Origin: Neelides folsomi
Taxonomy: Eukaryota; Arthropoda; Collembola; Neelipleona; Neelidae
DNA: 64,000 nucleotides
NCBI GenBank assembly: GCA_034687125.1
Contig: JAQGBZ010000060.1
Span: 124,001 to 188,000 of the forward strand
Reading direction: 5' to 3'
The notes beneath the pieces are model-generated. The model did not search any database. It was not told where the DNA came from and saw only the letters and a program-made list of their open reading frames with translations. The first letter of the stretch is position 1, and the number at the start of each line of letters is the position of its first letter. Below, in pieces: positions 40,687 to 54,445 of the stretch. A program made the translations under genes and the position numbers.

Positions 40687-42555
40687 TCTGAATCCTATTC
40701 TCTATGTCTACAATTAAGAATTCTGCAATCACTAAATGAATGATTTATTCTTTTCACATGAATTGATTGAAAAGAAGTCTCTTGACTGTTAAATGTTAAA
40801 TCTGTTTATTTTGAAAATAATAAACAATAACTTTAATTAAAGATCAAATGTTTAACAGTGTTTATAACTTTATAAACATGAAATGCGATAAAAGACGATT
40901 ATGGCGCCGAGACTCGCGCCAAACAAAGCAATTGGGTATTCGAAGCTCTATACATTTTATACCAATAAAAATGCATTGGATTGTACAGGTAATGAAACAA
41001 AGAGACTCCCAACTCCAATGTAATTTTCTAAGTGGGTTTCTCATTAGATGAATATTAACTTATATTAATAGTTTAATATTAGATAACACATATTATCAAA
41101 ATTTTATTTTGGTATAAGTACTCATATATTTATCATGCGTTTACAATTTAATCAAAAATGTGAATAATAAGAGTAAATGATTTATGGCCAAATGATGTGC
41201 ACACGAATGAATTTAGACATTTATTTATTGATATTATAGGTAATAGAAATAGAAATGAATTTAGATTTGAAATTCTGTGTAGATTTTCATATCCCACGAA
41301 AGGATGATTAAATAAAATTTTCTTAAACATTAAATATAGGATAATAAATGGTTAAAAAATGAACGCTAATAGTTTTCCATCCACTACGACGCTCCATATT
41401 ACTAATTTAGCTAATTAATTATTTAGCCTCGACTTCTCAAGTTTTGGTAACTTTAAATTTCAAATACTTTCACGTAACGATCCTTTGATGATTCGATTGA
41501 TTTGGGCTCCATAGACATTTTGAGGAAAAATTTGGGATATTTTGAAGGGACGCAATTGAGGATAGGAATCGTCTCTTGGATTTTAAGCCTTATGTATTTA
41601 TTTTATAACATTATAGATAAACTTAGGGATCTTTCAGGTCAATACTTCCCAAAGAGAAACCTAAATTGGACAAATCACGTTTGTAATTAGGTAGTTAGTT
41701 AATTAGGTAATCAAACGAATCATTTAGTCTTTTGACAATACTCGACTAAATTAAAACAATAAACATTTCCGCAATTCTTTTTTTGTGAATGCTTGAGAAC
41801 TTTTTAACCTTGATGTTTTCATATCAGAACTTAAAATATGACTATAATAATTATTATATAAAAGTGTATTTTTTAAGACAATCATTAAAAAATAAACTGA
41901 TTTTAAAATTCAAATTGAATTTTAAGCTCTAAATATAAGTTCAGTAATATTGAATATTCTTAATTATTAGTATCTGTATTATGCTTAACGATATACCATG
42001 TTTAATGAAGGAAAAATACTCTAATTGTATGTAAATATATAGATTCGGGGCTAATGGTGAATATATAATAATAAACTGTGTAAATACGGCATAATAAACT
42101 ATATAAATATTAAATTTTTCTCTATTACATTTAAATGAATTTATAATTCTATTTATTTATTCTATAAACTATTGGTCAATAGGCAGATAGGAGAAGAAGG
42201 AAGAAATCAAGTTGTAAAATTAAAATTTTCTTTAGCAGTAACTCAAATATGCATTCACATTTTCACATAGGTAATTGTGGTTGAAATAAGCAAAGAAATT
42301 AAACAAAATAAAATATTTAAAATCTAAAAATTGTTAAAATGAGACATTGAAAATTATGAATATCAAATAAAATAACTATTCTTCAGTAATTTCAAGAACG
42401 AATTTCCTCTCTAATAAAATTTGCATATTAAGAGTGTGATATTATAAATACGAATAAACTTATAATAGCGACACATTTTCTAAGAAGAAATAAAATGAGC
42501 CTATAAATATAAGGGCGTCTAAACAACTCTCATAATTGTAGCTTTTGGATGAAAT
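40687..42555. other. upstream region of the ASH gene and 3' flank of adenylosuccinate synthetase
   Basis: AT-rich, with a small GC-rich core at 40900-40925 holding an E2F-like site. No coding signal elsewhere; short frames on both strands look random. Confidence 0.55.
40916..40923 (-). promoter_or_regulatory. E2F-like site upstream of the ASH-domain gene
   Basis: Read on the minus strand the bases are TTTGGCGC, an exact match to the TTTSSCGC E2F consensus. It lies about 230 bp upstream of the ATG, next to a GGCGCC palindrome at about 40903-40908. These are the only GC-rich words in an AT-rich flank. E2F sites are typical of S-phase and centrosome-cycle genes, which agrees with the proposed product. 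The functional claim is inference. Confidence 0.5.
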
Positions 42556-45500
42556 CTAAAAGACTCGGATCACATCTTCACGATCTTGACCAACTCCGAC
42601 CCATTTCACTGTAATGATAAAAGAATATTTAATAAATAAAATTACAAGATAAAATAATCTAATAATATTTTAAATTCAAAGTAGTGCATAAGTTAAATAA
42701 AATATTCAACTTTATAAATTAATTTTACCTGGAACTCCTAGATGTTTCTCCACAAGCCTGACATATGCCTTGGCAGCTTCAGGTAACTCACTGAAAGTCC
42801 TGATGTGCTTAATACTCGTTTTCCATCCTGGAAGGGTAATGTATTCTACCTGGAATATCAATTAACAATTTTAATAATAATTTCTACTCATCAATAAAGT
42901 TCAATATGGCAAATGAAATAGAACCTTTTAAACATAGAAAATATTTTTTTTAATAAGTAGTTAAAAAAATTAAATGAACGGACCACAACTTTGTTGAGCA
43001 CGGATTCACTCGAAGGATATGATTCAATATTTTGCCCATCTATCGAATAGTTGATTCCAACTTTGATTTCATCAAAAGAGTCCAAGATGTCCAACTTTGT
43101 GAGAGCGATGCTAAACAACATTAAAATGAACACTGTCATTAATCTTAATCGTAAAATGTAAATATTCAAACTTCGATCGTAAATTACAATTTCGGATATA
43201 AATTATAAATGCTGAATCAACTTACGCCGTATATCCATTGACCATATCCGTGTATTTGAGTACAGGAATATCCAACCAACCACACCTTCGTTTCCTTTGC
43301 GTTGTCACTCCAACTTCCCCTCCAATTTTCTGAAGCGCATCTCCAATCTCCTGTAGAGGAAATATCTCGTGTCAACTTGATTAATATCCCATTAAAAATA
43401 ATGCATTTCCCGTATTTATAATAAGGCATTTGAATAATTTGAGTAAATAATGTATTAAATTACATTCTTCTGCTCTGTTGGGAAAGGGCCGATCCCAACA
43501 CGCGTCGTGTAGGCCTTGACGACTCCGAAGACATCGCCGACTCTTTTCGGTGCAATTCCGAGACCGGTACAAACGCCGCCCACGCTGCAATTCGACGACG
43601 TCACGTAAGGATACGTCCCTATTAGGAAAATTATATAAAAATATTCAATGCAATAAATTGGCCAAATCTAAATATGTGATGAATAAAATGCATTTTTGAT
43701 ATTATCAGTATAAAGGAAAATCTTTATCAATTTTTTGATTATAAAATCCTGAATATAAAATAATAATATACCAAAATCGATATCCAACATCGCGGCATTC
43801 GCTCCTTCGACCAAAATACGTTTTTTGTCCCTGAGTGCTGAATTCAAGTAAAAGGCCGTGTCCGTCACCAGCGGTCGAATCTAAGCTCATAGAAAAATAC
43901 TTTTTGTATTAATTTTTAACATCAATCACGATTTCTGTAATATTAAATTATCATTATCCATATTACACAACAATATTTTAACAATTTTGAGAAGATAGAG
44001 ATATAGAGAATAACTAAAGTAAAATGATTAGAATTAAATTATTATTTAAATTAAAATTGAATGGAGGATAAAATGAGAACACCTTTTCGGCAAAGGTCTT
44101 GTAGGCTGCCAGCTCCTCGTCCACATCGACTTGGAGGGAGGGGAACATACGCTTGTAGTTGTCAACAAGCGTGATGAATCTATTTCATACATTTCCACAT
44201 TCCAACCTCGAAGTCTTTTTTTATCATGATGAAGAGAATAAATAATGTTCCGGAGGAGATTTTTATCTCACTTCGTCTTGAAGACTTCAAAGTCCCCCAG
44301 GAGGTCAGCCACCCGAATCCCGTTACGACTCGCCTTGGCCGCATACGCCGGCCCGATCCCCTTCTTTGTTGTCCCCAGACTCACGCCGCCTTTAGTCATT
44401 TTCTCCTCTTCTTGAAGACCGTCCACGCGCTGGATTTAAGCAAAATCAATAAAAATTAACAAAACGCAAACATAAATTCTTGTGAAAAAATGATCTATTC
44501 TTATTATTGGAAAAAGCTAATTATTAAATTATATTTGGATTTATCAAATGGAGATTTAATATGAATTTCATTTATTTAATCATACTTGATGAAAATCAAA
44601 TACGAGATGAGCTCGGTCGGAAATGAGGAGTCGATCCTCCCAATCGCACATTCCCTTACCCACGTTCTTCTCAATCTCCTTGTACATTCCAGGGAGGTTC
44701 ACAACAACGCCATTTCCTATAAATAAATTAATCAATAAAATCTTTAAATAAATAAATTATTATTAGAATTGAACAAACCAATTCATTAATTCATTAACAA
44801 TAGCAATAGGAGCATCACATGATGGCTGATGGCCCAGACATTTAATATTGATCTTTAACACTAATAATAAAATATCTACATTACATTGGATGACAATTCT
44901 GATTGTACATAAGATTGTGATTATGTAAACGTTTTTTTATTCAAAGGCTCAAAACGATCATCTTTAAACATTCTTATCCAATGGTAAGAAGAATCATTAT
45001 TTGTATGTAAACTACATACAATGAGTGCGTGTACATATCAATAAGATATCTGTAAGTGATTAATAATAAATAAATAAATATTAAATGCAAGACAAATAGA
45101 ATTTATTTTTAAGGCCCAGACTGTCACATGACACTTTATTAAATTGTGTTTAGTTAAGAAGTCAAATAGTCTTAACAAAACACATCAGCCATTACGAGTT
45201 GTTCATTAGTTGAAGGCGAGGAAATTTGAACCAAGGCCATTAGCAGACCATTAAATATAAAATGTGAATTCCAATTAATACTTCTCGTTCTCACAGACCG
45301 ACTCTTTAACAATATTTTATGCATGACGCCGCAATTGGAAACTCCATTTGAAAAGGAATGCTAAATGTCGTTAAATGTCATTAAATGCCCAAAGTTAAGT
45401 CCTTTTGAATCACCAAATATAATTCTCAACTTAGAAAAATACGAAATATTTTTATGCATAACATTAAAATAAACTTTTTAAAACATAAAATTAACATTTG

Positions 45501-48500
45501 TTTAATATTTGAATATTGGTATTAAAAACAATGATAAGTGTTTAAACAAATTTTCAACCATAAAATGCGCATTTATCAATTCGCAATTGAATTCCATTGT
45601 TTTTTTGCAATTTCATACTCAGTTCCCAATATCGAACTAAATGATAAAAAAATTATGAATGATAAATTTTGCGTTGCATGTATGTAATATAACATATTTT
45701 TATAAATGAAGTACAAGTGTACTTATGATCATGTTGATGGAAATAAATGTAAAATATTTAAATGCCAACGAGGCTTTGCATGTGACGAGGATTTCTAAAC
45801 ATCAGAGTTTTTTCCAACTTGCTCCGACGCCTTAATGAGCTTCATTCGCTTCACTTTCCACTCATTACAACTCAACTTTTGACTCCTCGTTAAAGTAATG
45901 GCAATGGCTAAAAGAAATGCCATAAAGATATACTAATATTGTATGTACTAATATTGTATGTAGCAATGTAAAGATTAGTTAACTTAAGCTTAAACCAAGT
46001 TGAAACAGAAGTGGATGAATATTAAATTTATATGGATGGAGGAAATTGAAAGATGGATTGTTCTCCTTCATTCTGCACACAAGCTGGTCGTTTCCAGAAC
46101 GAGTTGGTCCACTTGGCAAATCTCCACCTCTCAATCTCCTTCAGGAGACTTCAAACCCGGATTTTCTCAAGTGACCTTCCCGCACCCTTTCTAACCTTTA
46201 TTCTTAGATTCTTCAACACTTTCCCTCTTTATGAGGCCTAAAGGATGGGAAATTAAAAACAACAGGATTTACCCATTAAATTCCCCATTAAACCCGAACT
46301 TCTATTTATTATAATTTAATTTAGTTCATCAATTTGTTAGCTATTTGTTAATTGAACCACATGCTAAATAATTGATTCCCTTGTAATTGTCCCATATAGC
46401 ATGTAGGTAATTAATTGAATTTCATGTTTGTTTAAGTCAGATTGTAACCAACAATTGGTGAACTTCAGAATTCAATTCAATATCAAATTAGGAAATCGAA
46501 TAAAAAAAGATAAGTGGATTAAAAGCAATTAGAAGGAAGTTGTTGGAAAAAACATTATCACATTATTTACATTAACACAAATGTAAGCCGAACATTGTGT
46601 TTAACTTATCATTGAATGTATTGTGAATTTTAGAAGGTTATTTGGCTATAAGACTCGAATCCTGAACTCGTGGAGATAAATAGAATGATGCTAATATTAG
46701 GAATCCTCCCACTGGGTTTGTTATCCCAAACAAACCACGTGAAAAGAAGAATGAAGAGGAAAAATGAACCAAACGATGAGCGTCAGAGCCGTCAGTTGAG
46801 GAAAAATATAAGTGCCAATTTAACAATTGTAAGCAAATAACAAGGAGGAAAATGTAAATAGAAATATGAAATTCAAATCCATATGTTGCAACCTAACCAA
46901 ATTCGAAATTGATCTCTCTATTGAAAGAATCAACCCATGGACATTTTTTCAATGAAGGTCCTTCTGTCATTCTGGGCATAAATCAACATGTTTCATTCTA
47001 TTTTTTCATTTTCCGGATTAGAATGGATTAGGATTTATATAAAAAGCTATAATATGTGAGAAGAATGAGATTGGATGATGTAATGAGAATATCAAGGTTT
47101 TGAAGGAGATATTATTTTATACAACCAAAATTCAATATTAGCTTTTACCCAAATAATAATTCATATTTGAAAATTGAAACAACTTTACAAAATTGACTAT
47201 TAAAATTGAATTACCTAAAATAAACTTCCTGTTGAACCACAATAAGGGAAATCCCATTTAAAAAAAGGTTTTAAAGCGGATTAAGGGAGATTGTGGTGAC
47301 TCAGAAGAAGGCGTGAAACAATTCATTCAAACGCATATTGATTTGAACCCAAATGCCAAAGAAGAAATTTCCGGATTTTAAGGATTTAATAACTACAAAT
47401 ACATATAGGATGATAGGAGCATTTGGGAGGTGTGACCTTATGTGACAAGTGAACGATTGGGATATATCACCAATATAAAACCTATCACTAATATAGTATT
47501 TAATACATTCAATATGCATCCAATATAAATTTATAAATGCTACTTAAGCGTCTTGTCTTGGACTTATTGGAATAGGTTTACAAATGACTGCATGCTGAAG
47601 TGCATAAAAAGCATTTGGTAAAGTCATACAGACTTAATGTCTTTAAGCTTTATCTTTTAAATCTCTTTGACTTTGTATATTTGTACTTTGAACAAAGTGA
47701 TGAGAGGGAACAGATAAATGGAACCAAATAAAGCCCAAGTCTGATCGAGGACAAAATTGAAAAAAAGTATTCCCATTACTTTCCTTCAGAGTTAACATTT
47801 TCTTACCAAAGGAGTCAAATAAATATAAGAAGGAACATTAAGCTCATAAATACAATAAAACTCATTGTAAAAGAAGCATTAAGTTCATAAGAATAATAAA
47901 AAGACAAAAAGTTATTAAATCTAATCCCATTCCCGTCTAATCCCATTTCATATTTACAAAGGAAGTACAAAAGGAGTAATGGCAATATCACAAAAGAGGA
48001 AAAAAATGAACCACGATGAAACAAATGACTTTCTTCGTCATTTCTCCCAACTTCCCACCCGTCACACCCAAGTCATCCAAGTCGGAAAAGGGCATTATAG
48101 AAATTGAAAAGAACTTTTGATGAGGTGCGACAGGCAAAGACGTTGAGCTTCTTGAGCCAGGCACAAAACCGGATCCACATTTATTGATCCGAGACAAATG
48201 CACATTTAATTCTTTTTATTTCAACTCGCGATGACTTCAAGTAAAATATGTTCTTTCTTATCCTATATTTACAAGAAAACGCTCATTTAATCCCTAGGAC
48301 CAATCTAATATAAATAGTACTAAATCCAAGAATCTTCATATATCTTTAAAGTTTAAACATTATTTCACCATTATAAAAAACATCATCAATTAAGTTAAGA
48401 GAACAGAGAAGTGTTGTCTTTATGCAAATAGTGAACAAATTATAACAAAGCGGATCTTCATTGCATGACAATGAGGAATTAACCCGAAATACCCCTTTCA

Positions 48501-49989
48501 TCCCTCTATTCGAAAATTAGCAATTAATTAACTTGCATGTTGTAAAGATTAACTCTTGCATGCAGACGATTATGAGAATAGACCTTTGTATTTATTACCA
48601 CCAACGATCGCTTAAAGTCCACATCATGTAACATGAGATTATTGAATTATTTTCCTAGGCGTTATATTACTCATCAACTCAAATAGGCTTAATTCATTTC
48701 GAAAATCATATATACAAGAGTCCAAGCAGAAATAAATCTATACTATGATTATCATACCGTACATACTTAATTCTTTAATATAATTAAAATAAATTGTGAG
48801 AAATTAGGTAATGAGATATACAATAAGAGTATAAAACCATTTAAAAAAACAAATTCCTTTAAATTAATAATAAAATAAGTTAAATTGAATAAAAATTAGT
48901 TTAGTTAATTAGCATATTACTCTTAATGAAACGTCTATTATTCTAATTTATTCTATTATGCATTAAAAAGTTATTTTGTATGATTAAAATATTTTAATAA
49001 GCTTAAGCTTATAATCAGTATTAATGCGTTGGTTTTAAATTCCTTAATGGTTCATAACGTGTTGGATAAAATGTATTTAATGTCAAAGGCCATCAATCCA
49101 TCAATTTATGTATGTAGACGCTCAAAGTTCAACTTATTAATAAGAACATTAAGAAATAATAATGTTTCCCATTTTCATATTTAGCATTTAACTTTTTTTA
49201 ATGTTAATATTCTAGAGTTTGGGTGTGAAACTTACCAATGACCGACTTGCATTTCGGATTGATGATTCCCGACGGAAGGAGATGGAAATCGTATTCCATC
49301 TTATCGACCACAACAGTGTGTCCGGCGTTATCTCCGCCCTGTCAATACCAAAGAAAATGATTTTTAATCTCCTCGTACTCCACGCCTCGTGATCTCAAAT
49401 CCCTCCTTCAAGAAATGATGAACAAATGATCCATTGACCAAAAGCATGATTTCTCATTTTTAAACAGGGACAGAGGTTTAAAGTGCATTAGGGAACACGA
49501 TGAGAAATATTTAACGAACTAAAATAACTTTTCCTGGTAAATTCCTTATCATTAGTCATATTTTAAATTGCTTTGTTAAAAAAGCGCCACACTCTCCGTT
49601 TACTCTCTCGACTGAGTTGGAAAAAGGTTTAATGAACTTGCCAACCCTTCCTTGCTGTTTGTCTCCCACTTATATAACAATCAACAATCCTTTTCAATTC
49701 ATTTACATTTGATAAAAAGTCCGGATTTATTTATTTATCATAATTTGATAAAATCCTTCGCTTGTGATAATTACCATTGTGTGGATGGAGAGTTCATACA
49801 GTGCGGGAATCAATTGAAGTGGAAAAGTTTTATTATCGAAAATAACAAAGTTACCTGACACCTGCAGACAATGTCGACTTGAGTGGCCAAAAGGTCGACA
49901 AGTTTGCCCTTGCCTTCATCTCCCCATTGGGCCCCGAGGACGACGGTGACCCGCGACTCCTCCTCGTGTCCGTTCAACACTCCGTTCAT
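42556..49989 (-). CDS. ADSS: adenylosuccinate synthetase
   Basis: Eleven minus-strand exons give 436 residues: 49855-49989, 49236-49338, 44586-44713, 44272-44429, 44083-44179, 43772-43880, 43464-43618, 43226-43350, 42984-43110, 42729-42849 and 42556-42608. It joins IMP and aspartate using GTP to make adenylosuccinate, the first committed step to AMP, in the cytosol. The GTP-binding loop QWGDEGKGK is residues 21-29, with the catalytic Asp24. The general-acid His52 is in [47 protein letters not shown] and [12 protein letters not shown] follow in the expected order. The C-terminus is [14 protein letters not shown]. Exons are markedly GC-richer than the flanks. A 4.5-kb intron separates exons 2 and 3. 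The start ATG lies one base after an acceptor, so the 5' UTR is spliced from a separate exon near 51.0 kb. Confidence 0.97.
44714..49235 (-). other. 4.5-kb second intron of adenylosuccinate synthetase
   Basis: Mostly AT-rich with GC-richer patches near 46040-46200, 46640-46800 and 48030-48190. Short frames in these patches show no domain and no splice partners. A 15-bp repeat, ACTAATATTGTATGT, occurs twice in tandem near 45932-45961. No gene is called. Confidence 0.55.
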
Positions 49990-51150
49990 CCTAAAACATG
50001 TAAAATCATCTTTTTAAAATAAATCCTTTTCTTTGTTCAACTATGCTCAATTTATATGTACTTTAAAGAAACCAAGAACTTGGCAAATTAGAATCAGAAT
50101 CGCATTAAGTTAATCTTAACTCCACAAGCTTATCTTACATTTATCTCCTTGTAATATTTATTTCTAATGTTTCCGCTATCTTATCTAGTCTCATTAAAGT
50201 TCAAAAGTATTTTACACAGTCAAAATTAATAACTTTATTCGATCCGAACTTCTTTATACTTTTGGTCTTTGGTATATCGGGATGAAATGAAGAGTACGAT
50301 ATTACGATTCGGAATAAAAGAGATATTTGGTTAAAGTGTGCATACATGCTTAATAACTTGATATTTAATATACTATAGATATAACTTAAAATGAGAAACT
50401 TTCTTATAAGAACATGCCTTAGATTAAATTGTCTTAATTGTCTTTGTTAAATAGCACCATCAAGTACGTGGAAGTATTTAGTAGGACATTAATAGAAGAG
50501 AATTATATGATCATTATCATTAAAACCGCAATTTTCCCGAGCGAACCGGCTATATGCAAACTACGCATTGTAGACCACGGATGGGCCTGATTTTCCTGGG
50601 CTGGGGATTATTTAATTAAAAATTCTATTTCTTATGCTCTAATTAATTTAAACCAGAGATCAAATTAGGGCAATAACACTAAAGTATTCATGATCATAAA
50701 AATGAATAAGTTAAAAAGCTAGATACATTTAATATCGGAGAATGTGAAAACACCGTGTTTAATTTTCTAATATGGTCATCTTTTATAAAATTTCTTAAAT
50801 TCGTAATAGGTCAATTTTGATAAACTGTATTTAAAATTAATGATAGTTCGTTTAAATCATTTCAGAACTTTCAGTAATAGAATCGACAATTTGAAATTCT
50901 CAAAGTTTAATGAATTTTATTGTGGACTTTGAATTCAGTTATCAGTTACTGAATAGATCATTTACAGATCAACAAAGAAAGGAACTGTGAATAATAAATG
51001 AAAACAACTCACCTGTTCGATAGTTAGTAGTAAGATTGGGGAATTATTGTTTTCCCGGAGAGCTTTTGTAGCTTCTTTCCTGGACAAGTTTGAGCCGGCG
51101 TGTATTGGAAGGTTGTTTGGCTCAATTAAATATAAATGATAGTTAGGAGT
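49990..51150 (-). promoter_or_regulatory. ADSS: adenylosuccinate synthetase 5' UTR intron and upstream UTR exon
   Basis: On the minus strand an acceptor (GTTTTAG) lies one base before the ATG. A donor ACAG/GTGAGT at 51011-51012 ends an exon beginning at about 51.1-51.2 kb, which would be 5' UTR. The promoter and transcription start should lie at about 51.1-51.3 kb, a GC-richer stretch. The exact start is unknown. Confidence 0.6.
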
Positions 51151-52726
51151 GGGGCAGAAGTTGTGCAGAAGAGAAGAGCGGGTCGAGGAGGGATTTCCAG
51201 ATTTCCACTAGCGGCGGTTCCTAAACAAATCAACCAATGAGGTGGAGCAAAACATTAACAACAACCCTTTCCTACTTTAATACAACTTTAATTCTTTTAC
51301 GTTTAATGCCCTTCACTCCACCATTACGGGGATGATTATTTAACCAACGATTTATTCATGATCATGATTTATTAAATTGGACTGGAATTCATATAATATA
51401 CTTATATTATTAATATATCCAGCTTCAGTACAAGTTATTTACAACCACTCAAAGTTACTCTTATATGCTTTCATATATGCTTTTATAGAGTAGTGACCCG
51501 ACCTTAAACTCTCTAGAATATATTATTGGTCTGATTGATAGTCTGATAGTTAATGATTTCAAGAATTTTCCAGAATAATTTGACAATAATTTACACATTG
51601 AGTTTGAATAATTCAAAACGTAATTTAAAACTATTTACAATTTAGACTATTGTTATTGAATCTTTGAATAATGAAGTGTCTGGAAGTCTGGAAATTGTAT
51701 TTATGATTATATAAAATAAGATGTTTTTCAAGTACCTTTTGTAAACGTGGTCGTATGACTCGTATGATTCAATTTTTTAAATGTTTTTGCCAAGCGGATT
51801 ATTTAAATGATTTCAATTGGTATACCAAATGGGACGTTAGGAGAGTATTTAACCAAGCTAATTCAAAATAAGGCGATAGATCAATTTTTCTATTACGTTG
51901 TTGGACAGACGGTTCAATGCTAAATAAACAGCAATTGAATTGACTTGTTTTTGAAAATGGATTTATAACCAAATTGAGGATGTGGTTAATAAAAAATAGA
52001 ATGCGGTTAATAGGATGAACTTAATTATGTTATTAAGATCATGAATAAATGGAGATATAATAGGAGACGGATTGTAAGTTCCAAAAAAGGAGACCACGGG
52101 GAGATTGGCAAATTGGCAAACCGAAGATGAGCCAACTCATCCCTTTTATAATTGAGCCACGCACAAGCTCAGAAGGAGGAAACTCCTACGCTCAAATCTC
52201 CGAACCGGGTAGAACCCGAATGTCATGTGCCTTTTCCTTTTAACCCCATTCCGAACCACTGCGACCATCAGCAAATGACTCCTTTGTGTAATTCAACCCA
52301 ACCCCACCATTCGGTCAATTGCTTATCAAGGACCATGGAACCAAAATAGTCCAAATGAAAAAATTATTCTTTATTTAAAACACTCGTCCTAATAAAAGAT
52401 AAATAATTAGATTCAAAGGTTAACAATTAGGGAATGGTCATGTAAGTATTAATAGACTAAGATATAAAAAACATGCATGCGGTTACACTACATACTAGAA
52501 TCCACATGTATTTTCTGCGTATTTCCTTTTAAATATAATTAGGCTCATAATTACCAGCAATATTATGGTTTATGTATAAGAATATTAATTTTATTAATGC
52601 CAATATGACATTTAATAATCATTAATCATGTGACTTATTAGAATAAAATATCCCTTTTGTTTAATTAGTAATTAGATAACATTTATTTAATAGGAAATGA
52701 TAATTTGTACAATACAGAATATGGAA
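51151..52726. other. intergenic region upstream of adenylosuccinate synthetase
   Basis: Probable adenylosuccinate synthetase promoter at the left, then AT-rich sequence with a GC-richer patch at 52100-52340. That patch holds a 65-codon frame without recognisable motifs; not called. Confidence 0.5.
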
Positions 52727-53841
52727 TTAAGAGATCATTATTTCTTTCGAGTATATAAAATAAGAGACATCTTCTTCGTCTTCATCGGGTGAAGTGTCAT
52801 CCAGTGAGTATCTAATGAAAAACAAGAAATTGCGATTCCAATAATTAAATTAAATATTCGCCCATATCACCAACCCCATATATGCATAGTTTCAATATGT
52901 AATATTTGTACAAATTCTTATTATTAATAATTTACCCTATTTTTTGAAAGAAACCAATTGCTGAATTTTTCTTGAGAACTGTGAGGACAACAAAGTTCAT
53001 CTTTGCTAATCGACCCATTTCTTCAAGAATTTCCATCAAATGCCTTCCTAGCCCAAATTTCCTTCCGCTTACTTCTAATTGAAGTTCGTAACTAAACAGG
53101 AATAAATCGTTTTTATACTTTTTGTTGTCTTTTTATATTTTTCTTACCAATAAACCACCGGGCGTTCATAATCCATATCAAATCTATAGTGTGTGAAACC
53201 TATGGGATTTTCTTGTTTAAAAGCAATTACAAATCTGGCATTAACATTTGTAATTTCGGTCAACTTTTCATCGGGATTCCATCCCCAGTCACAATCTAGA
53301 TATCTAGAATTCCAACAATTAACATTTAGCTTTTCGATGCACATCAGCTCCTCCTTTATATGAAACTTGTGTTATTCATATATAACATGTTGAATTTTGA
53401 ATGAGGGGTCAAACTTAACTTACAATAATCTCATATTTCGAGAGATGAGATCCATTATCCAATTACGTAACTCTCGAGTAAGTTCTTTTGAATCATAATG
53501 TTTGAATGACAATTCATCGTTGGACATTTTATTGGTCGCTTCAGATATAAAATTTTTTTGTGACAGGACAAGATTCAATGGATTTGTCTACAAAAATAAA
53601 CAATTTTTAATTGATAGATTAAATAGATTTAATGGATTATGAAGAATAAACTTTAAATGTTAAAATGTAAAATTTTAATTATATAAGATAAAATAATGAA
53701 ATAAAGCGACTTTCACCACACCACGTATTTGCAATGAAAAATTGAATAATGAGAACTTACGATTTTGTTCGCCAATTTGACATTTTCCTCCATTTGTTTA
53801 AGAATGTTTTTTACATTAGATCGAGTATTGTGGTTTGACAT
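52727..53841 (-). CDS. NAA40: N-alpha-acetyltransferase 40 (histone H4/H2A N-terminal)
   Basis: Five minus-strand exons, 53761-53841, 53424-53587, 53148-53303, 52936-53091 and 52727-52811, give 213 residues. NAA40 (NatD) acetylates the N-terminal Ser of histones H4 and H2A. Family marks: a predicted helix ending SRNMRLLYLDCDWGW, FVIAFKQENPIGFTHYRF, then YCYELQLE leading into the acetyl-CoA loop RKFGLG (residues 144-149), FVVLTVLKKNSAIGFFQKIGY and DDTSPDEDEEDVSY. The third exon was started after the acceptor at 53304 because only that junction keeps frame and gives the conserved YLDCDWGW; the longer upstream open frame is intronic. The N-terminus lacks the Gly-Arg-Lys leader of the human enzyme. 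Confidence 0.92.
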
Positions 53842-54445
53842 GTTTGACAAACAACTCCAATTAAAACAATGTCAATTGAGTCTAGGTGTAAAAAACGTTA
53901 AAATAATTGTTAAATAGGTTTTCTTTTATTAAAAGAAAGAACCTCCAAAATGCATGTGTGTGTGGAAAAAGAGATTGAATGATAAACCCCGCTCACCCAC
54001 CCGGACCAACTCATTTTTTAATGTAGATTAAAGAATACATTAAGCACGTTAACAGTTGTCATTCTTCTTTAGTCAACGAATCATTCTTTAGCAATTAAGC
54101 AAAATCAATTAAGTTTTATATTCACTCTGACGGTTAATTTTGATTTTTAGCCTTATCCCATTATTGGGCCTTTTGTCCTTTCCAAACCCAAGTCGATTGA
54201 ACGGAATTAAAGTAGGAGTTGAAAGACTTCTTCGATTGACCTTCATTCTCAAGTTTACGTAAGCACTTTTAAAAAAATGTCGAATTTAAATTTTTATTAA
54301 GACACGTTAATTTGCAAATTTAATGTTATGTTATGCTAATTAATTTAATGTTTCAATGCTGCATATATCTAAAAATTATTCTTATTAAATATTACATATG
54401 ATTATATTGTAAATAATATTTAATCGACTTTGGATTTCTTTAGAT
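53842..54445. other. divergent upstream region of NAA40 and SLC37
   Basis: A 0.6-kb space between the NAA40 (-) and SLC37 (+) starts, probably a shared promoter region. An acceptor-like TTTCTTTAG directly precedes the SLC37 ATG, so its 5' UTR may be spliced. Confidence 0.55.

Noticed and set aside
46000-46241. Overlapping short frames in the adenylosuccinate synthetase intron
   Set aside because: No domain and no splice partners; the composition is GC-richer but not convincingly coding.
52152-52349. 65-codon frame between adenylosuccinate synthetase and NAA40
   Set aside because: Proline/histidine-rich translation with no motif or splice context; more likely regulatory DNA.
53304-53344. Longer start of NAA40 exon 3 (MCIEKLNVNCWNS)
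   Set aside because: It breaks the reading frame with exon 2 and inserts residues not found in the family; the acceptor at 53304 fits both frame and homology.
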